From Virgibacillus ihumii (lineage in GTDB: Bacteria > Bacillota > Bacilli > Bacillales > Amphibacillaceae), in contig NZ_CACVAN010000001.1 of the NCBI RefSeq assembly GCF_902726655.1, positions 3,410,001 through 3,474,000 on the forward strand: a stretch of 64,000 bases of DNA, in the 5' to 3' direction. Below the pieces are notes generated by a model, which saw only the letters and a list, made by a program, of their open reading frames with translations, was not told where the DNA came from and made no database searches. Both the position numbers and the translations under genes were made by a program. Shown here one piece after another: positions 25,699 to 35,032 of the stretch (positions are counted from its first letter, which is position 1; each line of letters opens with the position of its first letter).

Positions 25699-27024
25699 TT
25701 AATTATAACTTTCCGTTAAAGAGAATGTATCGTCATTTTCATTTGTTTGTTTGGCTTCGATTAATTTAATTTGATGAACGTCTATCTCTTTAACAGTAAA
25801 CTGATGATTGTCAAATTGAATGGTTGTTCCCGGTACAGCATTAACTTCCTGGTTGAGTACCCAACCGCCAATTGTGTCCAATTCCTCGTCATCAATAGTT
25901 GTGCCCAGCAATTCGTTTGTTTCAGAGATAAGGAGCTTGCCGTTCAACATCGTTGTATTGTCATCAATTCGCTGAAACATTGGTGTTTCATCAATATCAA
26001 GTTCATCCTGAATTTCTCCTACAATTTCTTCGATGATGTCTTCAACAGTAACCAGCCCGGCTGTTCCCCCATATTCGTCAACAATAATGGCCATATAGCT
26101 GTGCTCCCGCTGCATTCTTGTCAGTACTTCATTAATTGGGGTATATTCTGCAACGTGAATGATCGGTTTAATATAGCTTTGAGCGTCTTTTTCCTTTTTA
26201 TTGATATAATCATTAAACAATTCTTTTGTGTTGACAACTCCGATAATACGATCCTTATCCCCTTCAGCTACAGGGTATCTTGTATACTTTTCTGTTTTCA
26301 TGATATCAATATTTTCTTCTTGTGTATGATTATTGAAAATACATACGATTTCGGTTCTTGGGATCATGATTTCTTTTGCGACCCGTTCATCAAAATCAAA
26401 TATATTGTTCAGGTATTGCATCTCATTATCGTTAATTTCACCGCTCTTGTGGCTGGTTGTCAGAATGGATTTCACTTCCTCTTCAGAGTATACTTCTCCG
26501 CTTTCGGTTGCAGGTGGAAGTCCAAATAATCCTACCAAAACACGAGCAGCCCCATTTAAGACCCAGATAAACGGGTACATAATTTTATGAAATGTAACTA
26601 ATAGCGGAGCAAGTAAAAGGCTGACTGATTCCGTTTTTTGAATTGAAAACGACTTTGGTGCAAGCTCCCCAAGGACTACATGCAGGAACGTAATTACACT
26701 GAATGCAATGACAAAGGAAATCGTTGAGACAGCTGCCTCCGGAAGATTGAGTGAAGCAATGACCGGATGAAGCAGATGGGCGACTGCAGGCTCCCCAAGC
26801 CAGCCTATTCCAAGTGCTGTGACAGTTATTCCTAACTGACAGGCAGCGAGGTAACCGTCCAGGTTGCTTGTGACCTTGTCCACAGCTTTTGCCCCCGGTT
26901 TTCCCTGTGCAACCAGATTTTCGACTCGTGATTTTCTCATCTTTACAATTGCAAACTCCGATGCCACAAAAAATGCTGTTAGAATGATTAGAATAGCAAC
27001 CATAATCAAATTAAAAATTTCCAA
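25699..27024 (-). CDS. CNNM/CorC (hemolysin C) family membrane protein, Mn2+-riboswitch controlled
   Basis: 441 residues: N-terminal DUF21/CNNM membrane domain (about 1-195, four helices), two CBS domains (about 205-335, with MIPRTEIVCIF and GVVNTKELF) and a C-terminal CorC_HlyC domain (DNTTMLNGKLLISETNELLG). Bacillus relatives such as MpfA export Mg2+ or related ions. The likely start is TTG at 27024 with AAGGGGG at 27030-27036, 5 bases away. The leader carries a yybP-ykoY riboswitch and terminator, which indicates a role in Mn2+ tolerance. A five-codon leader frame ends in its ribosome site. Confidence 0.9.
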   Translation of the reverse strand: MEIFNLIMVAILIILTAFFVASEFAIVKMRKSRVENLVAQGKPGAKAVDKVTSNLDGYLAACQLGITVTALGIGWLGEPAVAHLLHPVIASLNLPEAAVSTISFVIAFSVITFLHVVLGELAPKSFSIQKTESVSLLLAPLLVTFHKIMYPFIWVLNGAARVLVGLFGLPPATESGEVYSEEEVKSILTTSHKSGEINDNEMQYLNNIFDFDERVAKEIMIPRTEIVCIFNNHTQEENIDIMKTEKYTRYPVAEGDKDRIIGVVNTKELFNDYINKKEKDAQSYIKPIIHVAEYTPINEVLTRMQREHSYMAIIVDEYGGTAGLVTVEDIIEEIVGEIQDELDIDETPMFQRIDDNTTMLNGKLLISETNELLGTTIDDEELDTIGGWVLNQEVNAVPGTTIQFDNHQFTVKEIDVHQIKLIEAKQTNENDDTFSLTESYN

Positions 27025-27034
27025 AAACGCCCCC

Positions 27035-27052
27035 TTACACAGTAATAACCAT
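27035..27052 (-). other. five-codon leader frame before the CNNM gene
   Basis: ATG GTT ATT ACT GTG TAA, preceded at 11 bases by GGGAGGTG (minus strand of 27061-27070). Its stop codon overlaps the AAGGGGG ribosome site of the CNNM gene, so translating it could couple to, or block, the TTG start. Translation is not proven. Confidence 0.4.
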
Positions 27053-27114
27053 GTAAGGATTTCACCTCCCGTAAAATTTAAAACTAAATAAGTTTTTCAA
27101 AACTTCCGAAAAGA

Positions 27115-27149
27115 TAAAAAACCTTTACCAAGTTATAAATGGTAAAGGT
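27115..27149 (-). terminator. riboswitch expression-platform terminator
   Basis: On the minus strand CCTTTACC pairs with GGTAAAGG across an 11-base loop and is followed by TTTTTT. The upstream GGTAAAGG next to the aptamer (minus strand of about 27169-27176) can pair with the same CCTTTACC, giving an antiterminator. Metal binding is expected to favour antitermination. Confidence 0.82.
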
Positions 27150-27182
27150 CCGGTGTCAATTTATATAACCTTTACCGGGTAT

Positions 27183-27280
27183 GGCAAAGGTCTCGCAAAC
27201 AACTGGATCTGTTGCCAGTTACACCGGTGATAAATGGATTACCACGTATATGTCGATGCAACTGTCAGCTACTCCCCTTT
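27183..27280 (-). ncRNA. yybP-ykoY (Mn2+) riboswitch aptamer
   Basis: Read on the minus strand it begins AAAGGGGAGTAGCTG, contains the CATCGACATATACGTGG and CACCGGTG...AACTGG parts, and closes with TTTGCGAGACCTTTGCC. The conserved 5' AAAGGGGAGUAGC and 3' GCGAGACCUUUGCC ends, which form the basal helix, are the hallmark of this class. It sits about 160 bases upstream of the CNNM gene, with a terminator between. Confidence 0.88.
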
Positions 27281-27366
27281 GAAGTTTAAAAGTCCATTTT
27301 TGACTGGACAACTCAATATTATCATAAAATAAACTTCAGCAAAAATCAAATTATCAAGGCACCAGC

Positions 27367-28344
27367 TCATTCAAGTGGTGCCTTTTCTACAATCCTTCCA
27401 TATCTTCCCTCAGTTGTTTCTGCATATTTGAGCGAACGGATGATTGCTTCTTCCGTTGTTTCAATTACCGCCTGAAAAAGTTTGTTCATAATCGAATGAT
27501 TATCGCGAATAAACGAAAGCGTTTCCGTTTGCGATTTGGAATGATGCTCGTATGTATTGGCCGTGGAAAACGCAATTGCAATGTCGCCGCTTCCGTTTCC
27601 GATATGGCTTCCGGTTCTGCCAAGTCCTGCAGCACACCGTTTGGCAAGCCGCTTTAATTGCCGGTCATATAGTGGTGCATCGGTTGCAATGATCATCATA
27701 ATCGATCCGTCCGTTGTATCCATTTCCTTTTCAGCCAAATCAGCGAATAGGGCATGTTCCCGTTTTCCGAAGTTACTCAGAACAAGGCAGCCAACTGTGT
27801 AATCTTCTGCTTTTCGGGATGATGTCCCTATTCCGCCTTTATAGCCAAAACAGATCATACCGGTTCCTGCACCAACCGCACCTTCCTTAACAGGTTTTCG
27901 ATTGGAATTTTCAATCGCCGTGACGGCATGTTCCGGTTTAACAGCCTGCAGCCGCATAGAATTCAGGTAGCTGTCATTGCATTCACCAACAACAATGTTC
28001 AGTGAGCTTGTTGTATCGCCAATATCTTTATTTTGTTGCAGCATGTATTGCAGTGTTCCCTGAAGCACAACGCCGACACTGAATGTGTTTGTCAGCATAA
28101 TCGGCGATTCCAGCAGTCCCAATTCATCCACTTGCACAAGGCCGATGGTTTTTCCGTATCCGTTTATTACATGGCTGGCTGCGCGTGTCTTTTTATGGAA
28201 AAGATTGTCATCATGCGGAAATATGGCAGTTACCCCGGTACAAATCGTGTCCTCGTTATTAATTTTTTCGTAAAGGGTGACATGGCCAACCTTCACACCG
28301 TTAACATCGGTAATACAATTGAATGTTCCCTTTGGCAAAGTCAT
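27367..28344 (-). CDS. P1 family (DmpA-like, S58) aminopeptidase
   Basis: 325 residues. N-terminal ITDVNGVKVGHVTL, central GAVGAGTGMICFGYKGGIGTSSR, after which the autoprocessing Ser nucleophile is expected at GTSSR, and C-terminal GSHIGNGSGDIAIAFSTAN. These are Ntn-like enzymes that cleave themselves and then act as L-aminopeptidase/D-amidase/esterase. Single gene on the minus strand. Substrate unknown. Confidence 0.87.
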   Translation of the reverse strand: MTLPKGTFNCITDVNGVKVGHVTLYEKINNEDTICTGVTAIFPHDDNLFHKKTRAASHVINGYGKTIGLVQVDELGLLESPIMLTNTFSVGVVLQGTLQYMLQQNKDIGDTTSSLNIVVGECNDSYLNSMRLQAVKPEHAVTAIENSNRKPVKEGAVGAGTGMICFGYKGGIGTSSRKAEDYTVGCLVLSNFGKREHALFADLAEKEMDTTDGSIMMIIATDAPLYDRQLKRLAKRCAAGLGRTGSHIGNGSGDIAIAFSTANTYEHHSKSQTETLSFIRDNHSIMNKLFQAVIETTEEAIIRSLKYAETTEGRYGRIVEKAPLE

Positions 28345-28409
28345 AAAAGTATCCCCCTTAATGACTGTATTATAGCAAAAACATAGCTTATATATAATTA
28401 TTAACTTGT

Positions 28410-28764
28410 AACGGTTGAAGTTTCGCTCGTGCGGTTGATGTTCCGCTCGTACGGTTGAAGATTCGCTCGTGCGGTTGATGTTCCGCTCGTACGGTTGAAG
28501 ATTCGCTCGTGCGGTTGATGTTCCGCTCGTACGGTTGAAGATTCGCTCGTGCGGTTGATGTTCCGCTCGTACGGTTGAAGATTCGCTTGTGCGGTTGATG
28601 TTCCGCTCGTACGGTTGAAGATTCGCTCGTGCGGTTGATGTTCCGCTCGTACGGTTGAAGATTCGCTCGTGCGGTTGAAGATTCGCTCGTACGGTTGAAG
28701 TTTTTCTCGTGCGGTTGAAGTTTTTCTCGTACGGTTGAAGTTTCGCTCATGCGGTTGATGTTCC
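28410..28764. repeat. 20-bp minisatellite, about 18 units
   Basis: Units of 20 bases alternate between CGGTTGAAGATTCGCTCGTG and CGGTTGATGTTCCGCTCGTA types, giving a 40-base higher-order period in the middle; units at the right end drift (TTTTTCTCGT). Units are head to tail with no unique spacers, so it is not CRISPR. A 133-codon minus-strand frame runs through because 20 bases times three gives a periodic peptide (NRTSESSTVRAEHQP-like), but there is no ribosome site and the repeat explains the openness. It lies between the terminator of the phosphatase gene and the P1 peptidase gene. Confidence 0.9.
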
Positions 28765-28771
28765 TAACAAA

Positions 28772-28804
28772 AAACAGGCTGCCATTCAAAACGGCAGCCT
28801 GTTT
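28772..28804 (-). terminator. terminator of the alkaline phosphatase gene
   Basis: AAACAGGCTGCC (28772-28783) and GGCAGCCTGTTT (28793-28804), perfect twelve-pair stem, with T residues on the minus strand. Confidence 0.88.
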
Positions 28805-28820
28805 ATAAAATAACTATTGT

Positions 28821-30182
28821 TTACTTCAAAAAGTTAAACACTTCTACAGCGATATCGGTATTATCAATCAGACCTGAGAAGACTTCACTCTTTGGCCCGT
28901 AAGCATAGACTGGAACATCGATACCGGTATGCCCGCTGGTCGTAAAGCCAACTCCAGCGCGTTTGTTGAAGACTTCGGAAATAGTGCTGTACAGTTTGTC
29001 GAAATTATCTGTTTCAGCCGCTTCTTTAATGGAATTCATTTCCTCATTTGTAAATTCAAAGCTTACATATTCATTCAGTACATTTTCAACAGCAGCACCG
29101 TCGATAATTTCCTGTGCCATGAATTCCGGCGTGCGCTCTGCTGCTTCAATTGGCCCAGGATAGAAATTATAATCACCGTCACGCCCGATGGAGAATCCGC
29201 CTGTTGAATGATCGGCTGTCAGAACAACCTGGGTATGTTTGTCCTCTTTGGCAAATTCAATTGCTGCCTCAAATGCATTGGCGAAGTCCTCCATTTCACT
29301 CATTGCTCCAACTGCATCATTTGCATGGCCGGCCCAGTCAATCTGGCTTCCTTCCACCATTAGGAAAAAGCCGTTTTTATCCTTATTCAATTGTTTAATT
29401 GCTGCTTTTGTCATTTGTTCAAGGGAAGGATCTGATTCAGGACGGTCAATTGCTTTTGGCATACCAACCGGTGCAAATAAGCCAAGCATTTGTTTACTGT
29501 CATTTTCCATCAGTTCTTCTGTTGAGGTCACATAATTGTAGCCGTCATTTTTGAACTCTTCGATAAGGTTCCTGTCTTCACGGTCAAAATAACTTGTACC
29601 GCCGCCAAGTATTACATCTACTTTATGATTACCGTTAATCATGTCATCAAAATAGTCATCGGCGATATCGTTATAATTGTGCCGTGATACGTCATGCGCT
29701 CCAAATGCAGCTGGTGTGGCGTGGTTTACTTGGGATGTCGCGACAAGTCCTGTTGCCATGCCTCTTTTTTTGGCAGCTTCCAATACTGTCCCCACCGGTT
29801 CGCGGTTATTGTCAACGGAAATGGCACCGTTGTATGTTTTAATTCCCGCTGCCATGGAAGTGGCCGCAGCTGCTGAGTCGGTTACGTTCTCCTCAGCATC
29901 TTCAGGATTCGTGCTGGCCATCCCGACAAAATGATTATCAAATACAGTCCGTTCCATTTTCGGTGTGGAAGGGTCATCATTCATGTAGCGGTATGCTGTT
30001 GTATAAGCCGGTCCCATTCCGTCACCAATTAACACAATCACATTCTTCACTTTTCCATTGTTGGGAGAATCGAATTTGTTGCCAGCGTCTGCACTGGTGG
30101 AGGTGGAGCCGCCAGACATCGCCAAGAAACTTCCTGCGATTAGTGCACAAATACCTAATACTGCCAAAAACTTTTTGTACAT
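28821..30182 (-). CDS. alkaline phosphatase, secreted
   Basis: 453 residues from ATG 30182 (GAGGAGGAG at 30187-30195). Signal peptide MYKKFLAVLGICALIAGSFLAM followed by a Ser/Thr-rich linker. Active-site landmarks: NVIVLIGDGMGPAY (metal), VTDSAAAATSMAAGIKT with the phosphorylated Ser, EGSQIDWAGHANDA, VVLTADHSTGGF and TSGHTG. Classic PhoA/PhoB family that releases phosphate from organic esters outside the cell. The GDGMG and ADHSTGGF motifs supply zinc and magnesium ligands. Such genes are normally Pho-regulated; I did not find a convincing PhoP box. Single gene with its own terminator. Confidence 0.93.
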   Translation of the reverse strand: MYKKFLAVLGICALIAGSFLAMSGGSTSTSADAGNKFDSPNNGKVKNVIVLIGDGMGPAYTTAYRYMNDDPSTPKMERTVFDNHFVGMASTNPEDAEENVTDSAAAATSMAAGIKTYNGAISVDNNREPVGTVLEAAKKRGMATGLVATSQVNHATPAAFGAHDVSRHNYNDIADDYFDDMINGNHKVDVILGGGTSYFDREDRNLIEEFKNDGYNYVTSTEELMENDSKQMLGLFAPVGMPKAIDRPESDPSLEQMTKAAIKQLNKDKNGFFLMVEGSQIDWAGHANDAVGAMSEMEDFANAFEAAIEFAKEDKHTQVVLTADHSTGGFSIGRDGDYNFYPGPIEAAERTPEFMAQEIIDGAAVENVLNEYVSFEFTNEEMNSIKEAAETDNFDKLYSTISEVFNKRAGVGFTTSGHTGIDVPVYAYGPKSEVFSGLIDNTDIAVEVFNFLK

Positions 30183-30490
30183 GTTTCTCCTCCTCAAAAA
30201 ATATTTGTGAATCTACTAATAGCTTAATTGAAAGCAACTCCCAGTAAAATAGTCGAATAGATTTATATTTTGTCGGATACCATGGAAGTTTTCTGGAAAG
30301 ATAAAATGAATGAAAATAAATAGTATTATCGTAGGGATAAAATTAAGCCGTGGTTAAAAAATAACTGGAAATTGCTTCGAAGACAGTTCCAAAGTCAGAG
30401 GACTAAAGTCAGGGGAGAACGAGTAAGTCTATATTTATTGAAATGATTCACAGTTAAGTGCTATACTTAAAAATAATTTCATATGCAAGT

Positions 30491-30630
30491 TCCTTCGGGG
30501 TCGGGTGAAATTCCCAATCGACGGTGTTGAAGCACATGCTTCTCAGTCCGTGACCCGTGCGGCAGTCAGCCAAACGGTGGATCCAGTGCAACTCTGGGGC
30601 CGACAGTTAAAGTCTGGATGGGAGAAGGAA
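30491..30630 (+). ncRNA. FMN riboswitch (RFN element)
   Basis: Conserved blocks in order: CCTTCGGGGTCGGGTGAAAT, TTCCCAATCGACGGTG, AGTCCGTGACCCGT, CGGTGGATCCAGTGCAACTC, CCGACAGTTAAAGTCTGG and ATGGGAGAAGGA. Basal helix TCCTTC/GAAGGA is intact. It lies upstream of ribD and turns the riboflavin operon off when FMN is abundant. Confidence 0.96.
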
Positions 30631-30744
30631 TTTTCAGGTTGTTCGCATGTTTACAGGATGAGCAGTGCAGCATTTTTTGTGTATGCAATTACTGGTCGTG
30701 TATATCAGATGCGTTATACTTATAAAATTCTACCCTTACACTTT

Positions 30745-30773
30745 ACCTCTGAAGCTGATTCAGAGGTTTTTTT
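30745..30773 (+). terminator. FMN-riboswitch terminator
   Basis: ACCTCTGAA (30745-30753), 5-base loop, TTCAGAGGT (30759-30767), then T run. It sits between aptamer and ribD, as expected for transcriptional control. A further hairpin AGATAAGAAA/TTTCTTATCT (about 30836-30864) precedes the ribD ribosome site. Confidence 0.9.
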
Positions 30774-30885
30774 AGTTTATTAGAAAACTTGGTTGTCACC
30801 AGGCTTTTAGGAGACGACCTTAGTTGCAATTTGCAGATAAGAAACTTTTATACTTTCTTATCTGCTAAAAAAGGAGTGAATAAAA

Positions 30886-31995
30886 TTGGATGATGAACAT
30901 TACATGCAGATAGCACTGGATCTTGCCCGTACTGTAGCAGGTCAGACGAGTCCAAATCCGCCAGTCGGTGCGGTCGTTGTCAAAAATGGAGCGATTCTTG
31001 GCTTCGGGGCGCATCTGAAGGCAGGAGAGGATCATGCGGAAGTTCATGCATTGCGGATGGCGGGTGATCGGGCAAACGATGCAACCATATATGTCACTCT
31101 GGAACCGTGCAGTCACCATGGGAGAACACCTCCGTGTGCTGATTTAATCATTGAGAAAGGCATCAGCCGGGTCGTGATTGCTGCGACCGATCCAAATGCG
31201 AAAGTAGCAGGCAGGGGAATTGAAAAAATCCGGCGGGCTGGAATTGAAGTTGAGCAGGGAATAATGGAAAAAGAAGCAAATGCCGTAAATGCTGTCTTCT
31301 TTCATTATATACAGACAAAAACACCGTATGTAACGATGAAAACTGCTGTCAGTCTTGATGGGAAAACGGCAACACATACCGGTGACAGCAAATGGGTTAC
31401 CGGAGAAGCGGCGCGGCTGGATGTCCATCAGTACCGTCATACACATGATGCCATTCTGGTTGGTGTGCAGACGGTCATAGCCGATAACCCAAGTCTGACC
31501 ACGCGCTTTCCAAACGGTGGAAAAAATCCGCTCCGCATCATTTTGGATACTTCCCTTAGAACCCCATTGGATGCAAATGTTCTGAATGATGGTAAAGCAG
31601 AGACATGGGTTTTTTCAGGAAAAGATGTTTCGGAGGAAGCGCTGGAACCTTATAAAAAGAAAAAGGGCGTAACTGTTCATCGATTGGATAAGCTGAATAT
31701 AGAGGATATATTACAATTTTTGGGTGATCAAGGCATTATGTCATTGTTTGTAGAAGGTGGGGCAACAGTTAACGGATCATTTTTGGAAAGCGGTTGTATC
31801 AATCAACTGGTTACGTACATGGCTCCAAAATTAATCGGGGGCCAGAATGCCCCAACGTCCATTGCCGGCAATGGCTTTTCAACGATGAAAGATACGCAGG
31901 AGATGGATATTTTGTATGTAACGATGCTGGATAATGATGTAAAAATAGTCGCAGAACCGCGAAAGGACGATTCACATGTTTACAGGAATAATTGA
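30886..31995 (+). CDS. ribD: bifunctional pyrimidine deaminase/reductase
   Basis: 369 residues. Deaminase domain (about 1-145): TSPNPPVGAVVV, the zinc site HAEVHAL and EPCSHHGRTPPCADL. Reductase domain (about 148-365): VTMKTAVSLDGKTAT, DSKWVTG, GVQTVIADNPSLT and FVEGGATVNGSFL. It carries out deamination and side-chain reduction in riboflavin synthesis. Start is TTG at 30886 after AAGGAGTG; first gene of the operon. The stop overlaps ribE by 20 bases. Confidence 0.95.
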   Translation: MDDEHYMQIALDLARTVAGQTSPNPPVGAVVVKNGAILGFGAHLKAGEDHAEVHALRMAGDRANDATIYVTLEPCSHHGRTPPCADLIIEKGISRVVIAATDPNAKVAGRGIEKIRRAGIEVEQGIMEKEANAVNAVFFHYIQTKTPYVTMKTAVSLDGKTATHTGDSKWVTGEAARLDVHQYRHTHDAILVGVQTVIADNPSLTTRFPNGGKNPLRIILDTSLRTPLDANVLNDGKAETWVFSGKDVSEEALEPYKKKKGVTVHRLDKLNIEDILQFLGDQGIMSLFVEGGATVNGSFLESGCINQLVTYMAPKLIGGQNAPTSIAGNGFSTMKDTQEMDILYVTMLDNDVKIVAEPRKDDSHVYRNN

Positions 31996-32614
31996 AGAAA
32001 AAGGCACGGTTAAAAAGATGACGCGAGTATCAGAGCAGTCAGTGGAGATGACAATCGGTTCGGAAAAAGTTGTGGAAGATATTCATGTTGGTGACAGTAT
32101 TTCGGTTAATGGAATCTGTCTGACGGTCACGAAGTTTTCAGAAATAGATTTTCAGGTTGATGTCATGCCGGAAACCATTAAGTCGACTTCATTAAGTGAA
32201 TTGAATGAAGGGGCCGGTGTCAATTTGGAACGCTCGATGCCTGCAAATGGACGATTTGGCGGCCACTTTGTCTCCGGGCATGTTGACGGAACGGGTAAGA
32301 TTACACGAAAAGAGGCAGCAGAAAATGCGGTTTATTATGATATTGAAGTCCCGGAAGATCTCACTGATTTTTTCATAGTGAAAGGTTCGGTAGCGGTTGA
32401 TGGTGTCAGCTTAACGGTGTTCGATGTCATGCCAAATGCGTTTACCATTTCACTCATTCCGCACACTGTTTCCGAAACAATTTTAGGTGATAAAAAGCAA
32501 GGCGATAAGGTAAATATCGAGTGTGATATGCTTGCGAAACATGTCTATAATATGGTCCAAAATCAAAGTATCGACCAAAAAGATGGGATTAACCAAGCGT
32601 TTCTTCGTGATTAA
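31976..32614 (+). CDS. ribE: riboflavin synthase alpha subunit
   Basis: 212 residues, two lumazine-binding repeats: MFTGIIEEKGTVKKM...GDSISVNGICLTVTKF...MPETIKSTSL and GHFVSGHVDGTGKI...GSVAVDGVSLTVFDV...PHTVSETILG. It dismutates two 6,7-dimethyl-8-ribityllumazines to riboflavin. Begins inside the end of ribD. The unusual feature is a 110-base gap before ribBA. Confidence 0.95.
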   Translation: MFTGIIEEKGTVKKMTRVSEQSVEMTIGSEKVVEDIHVGDSISVNGICLTVTKFSEIDFQVDVMPETIKSTSLSELNEGAGVNLERSMPANGRFGGHFVSGHVDGTGKITRKEAAENAVYYDIEVPEDLTDFFIVKGSVAVDGVSLTVFDVMPNAFTISLIPHTVSETILGDKKQGDKVNIECDMLAKHVYNMVQNQSIDQKDGINQAFLRD

Positions 32615-32724
32615 GAAAATATGGCTGACTTTATAGAAAACTCAGCACAATCAGGCAAATGCTGATTTACACAAACGTGCGAACTTGTTTAATAATAATG
32701 GACTGATGTGAAGGAAGTGGAAAA

Positions 32725-33924
32725 ATGTTTGACAAAATAGATGAAGCAGTAAAGGCTTTAAAAGCAGGGAAACCGATAATCGTTGTCGATGATGAAAACA
32801 GGGAGAATGAAGGTGATCTGGTCGCGCTTGCTGAACAGGCGACACCGGAAGTTATTAATTTCATGATAACGTACGGAAAAGGGCTTGTTTGCACACCGAT
32901 TACAGAAAGACTGGCGAAAAAAATAAACCTGCCAATGATGACAAGCAGGAGTAGTGATCCATTTGGAACGGCATTTACCGTCAGTATTGATCATAAGGAT
33001 ACCAAAACCGGAATCAGTGCAGCGGAGCGGTCTCAGACGATAAAAGCATTGTTGGATCCGGCAGTGAGAGAAAGTGATTTCAAGCAGCCCGGACACGTAT
33101 TTCCGCTGGTCGCCAAAGATGGCGGTGTGCTTACACGGTCTGGACATACAGAAGCTTCGGTTGATTTGGCTATGTTGAGTGGGGCTTTTCCCGCCGGTGT
33201 TATTTGCGAAATTATAAAAGAAGACGGTACGATGGCCCGTGTTCCTGACTTAAAAGAGATGGCTGATGAATTTGATTTAAAATTCATTACGATTGCTGAT
33301 TTGGCGGCATATCGCAAACAACATGAGGTCCATGTCAGCCGGGTGGTTGAAACCTCATTGCCAACAGAATTTGGAACGTTTAAAGTGTATGGGTATACGA
33401 ATGATCTTGATGACAAAGAACATATCGCCCTTGTTAAAGGGGAAATCAATTCTGAGGATGCTGTTCTGACACGGGTGCATTCGGAATGTCTGACTGGCGA
33501 TATATTTGGTTCCTTCCGTTGTGATTGCGGACCACAGTTGCACGCGGCACTACAGAAAATCAATGAAGCAGGTTCAGGTGTGCTAGTATACATGCGTCAG
33601 GAAGGCCGCGGCATCGGCTTGCTGAATAAACTTCGTGCCTATCAGCTGCAGGATGCGGGAATGGATACAGTTGAAGCGAATGAACAGCTTGGATTTGCCC
33701 CTGACTTGCGGGAATACAATTTGAGTGCACAAATTTTATCGGATTTGGGCGTTACGAGGGTGGATCTTTTGACCAACAACCCGGAAAAAGTCAGCGGGCT
33801 CTCATCATACGGAATTGAAATCGGGTCACGCATCCCTATCCAAACCGGTACACGAAAAGAAAACGAAAAATATATGCATACAAAATTTGATAAAATGGGG
33901 CACATGCTAAACTTTCACCAATGA
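32725..33924 (+). CDS. ribBA: bifunctional DHBP synthase/GTP cyclohydrolase II
   Basis: 399 residues. The first half (about 1-200) is 3,4-dihydroxy-2-butanone-4-phosphate synthase: [41 protein letters not shown]. The second half is GTP cyclohydrolase II with zinc ligands in [21 protein letters not shown] and the [20 protein letters not shown] motif. It makes both precursors of lumazine. Ribosome site AAGGAAG. Length normal for Bacillus RibBA. Confidence 0.96.
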   Translation: MFDKIDEAVKALKAGKPIIVVDDENRENEGDLVALAEQATPEVINFMITYGKGLVCTPITERLAKKINLPMMTSRSSDPFGTAFTVSIDHKDTKTGISAAERSQTIKALLDPAVRESDFKQPGHVFPLVAKDGGVLTRSGHTEASVDLAMLSGAFPAGVICEIIKEDGTMARVPDLKEMADEFDLKFITIADLAAYRKQHEVHVSRVVETSLPTEFGTFKVYGYTNDLDDKEHIALVKGEINSEDAVLTRVHSECLTGDIFGSFRCDCGPQLHAALQKINEAGSGVLVYMRQEGRGIGLLNKLRAYQLQDAGMDTVEANEQLGFAPDLREYNLSAQILSDLGVTRVDLLTNNPEKVSGLSSYGIEIGSRIPIQTGTRKENEKYMHTKFDKMGHMLNFHQ

Positions 33925-33940
33925 AAAGGAGATGGCAGAA

Positions 33941-34411
33941 ATGGGAAAAACGTTTGAGGGAAATCTGGTAGGAACGGATTTGAAGATAGGTGTTGTTGTT
34001 GCGAGGTTTAATGATTTTATAACGAACAGGTTACTCGATGGTGCAACTGGCACACTAAAGCGGCATGGTGTAAAAGAGGAAAATATTGATGTTGCCTGGG
34101 TACCTGGAGCATTTGAAATTCCGCTGATTGCTCAGAAAATGGCAAACAGCGGCAACTATGATGCGGTTATTACCCTTGGCACGGTAATTCGCGGCTCAAC
34201 ACCGCATTTTGATTATGTCTGTAATGAGGCAGCAAAAGGTGTATCTAATGCATCAATGCAATCGGGCAAGCCGGTAATTTTCGGCATCATTACGACCGAA
34301 ACGATTGAGCAGGCAATTGAACGTGCCGGAACAAAGGCTGGTAATAAAGGCGCTGATGCAGCGGTTGCAGCAATTGAAACCGCAAATCTTTCTAAACAGA
34401 TTGAATCGTAA
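33941..34411 (+). CDS. ribH: 6,7-dimethyl-8-ribityllumazine synthase
   Basis: 156 residues: [57 protein letters not shown] with the catalytic His, and [20 protein letters not shown]. Forms the 60-subunit capsid that condenses the RibA and RibB products. An ATG at 33932 touches the AAAGGAG site (33925-33931), so the ATG at 33941, 9 bases after it, is the likely start. Last gene of the operon. Confidence 0.95.
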   Translation: MGKTFEGNLVGTDLKIGVVVARFNDFITNRLLDGATGTLKRHGVKEENIDVAWVPGAFEIPLIAQKMANSGNYDAVITLGTVIRGSTPHFDYVCNEAAKGVSNASMQSGKPVIFGIITTETIEQAIERAGTKAGNKGADAAVAAIETANLSKQIES

Positions 34412-34851
34412 AGTGATTAGGGAGAAATAGTTTACTAAACTGCTTCCAGTATTTTTTCCGGTGAATTTTATTTACTATATATGAGTTCACCGAGGGCCTA
34501 TATATATGTGTGGTGCAATGACATAACATGCTGCGCAGCATAAAAAGCGGTTTTCACCCTGTAATCGTATCGAAAAGAAAAAAGGTGGCATCTTTTAAAA
34601 ATTGATGCCACCTTTTTGGCGTTCCGAACGATTTATATAAATGAATAAAAAGGTATTTATACGGCGGAAATCTCCCAACGTACGGCGGTCATCCCAATTC
34701 AATGCCGGTTTTATGAAAATAGCACCAGCACTAAGTTAGTAAACATGATTGATTGACTTCGGGGATCTCTGTTTGTTGTGATGGAAAATAAGCTTATATT
34801 GCGATAAACTTGTAGACAGAGAGGCACAGGAAAGAGCTGGAGGCGATCGTT
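34412..34851. other. intergenic region after the riboflavin operon
   Basis: 440 bases without a convincing gene. It holds a GGTGAA.../TTCACC hairpin near 34460-34492, the terminator at 34581-34615 and an AT-rich stretch ahead of the next gene. A TTGACT near 34755 could be a -35 box, but no good -10 follows. Confidence 0.5.
34581..34616. terminator. strong terminator after the riboflavin operon
   Basis: AAAGGTGGCATC (34581-34592) and GATGCCACCTTT (34604-34615) with A and T runs on either side, so it can work in both directions. Confidence 0.88.
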
Positions 34852-35031
34852 ATGAAGTTTTTCGGTTATCAGATTCTCGCCATCGGGGTAATCTGGGGAG
34901 GAATGACAATTTTCTTTTCAGAAATGGATCAAATCAGCAAATATATTTACTATGGTGTAACGTCATGGTTATTATTTCTGATTGTTATTTATGTGAAACA
35001 ATATATCAGACAGCGGAACGGAAGGGAATAG
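34852..35031 (+). CDS. small membrane protein, 59 aa, coupled to the ABC-F gene
   Basis: Reading frame of 59 codons starting MKFFGYQILAIGVIWGGMT; GGAGG (34839-34843) lies 8 bases before the ATG. Two hydrophobic segments (about residues 5-22 and 32-48) with a short loop and a positively charged tail KQYIRQRNGRE indicate a two-helix membrane hairpin. Its TAG (35029-35031) is one base before the ATG of the ABC-F gene, and its tail supplies that gene's ribosome site, so the two are translationally coupled. Family not recognised. Confidence 0.72.
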   Translation: MKFFGYQILAIGVIWGGMTIFFSEMDQISKYIYYGVTSWLLFLIVIYVKQYIRQRNGRE

Positions 35032-35032
35032 T

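Noticed and set aside
25771..26529. 252-codon plus-strand frame, Cys/Phe-rich
   Set aside because: Antisense shadow of the CNNM gene; no ribosome site.
28410..28764. CRISPR array
   Set aside because: Units are head to tail without unique spacers and no cas genes are near.
28388..28789. 133-codon minus-strand frame with NRTSESSTVRAEHQP-like repeats
   Set aside because: It follows from the 20-bp minisatellite; no ribosome site, and it overlaps a terminator.
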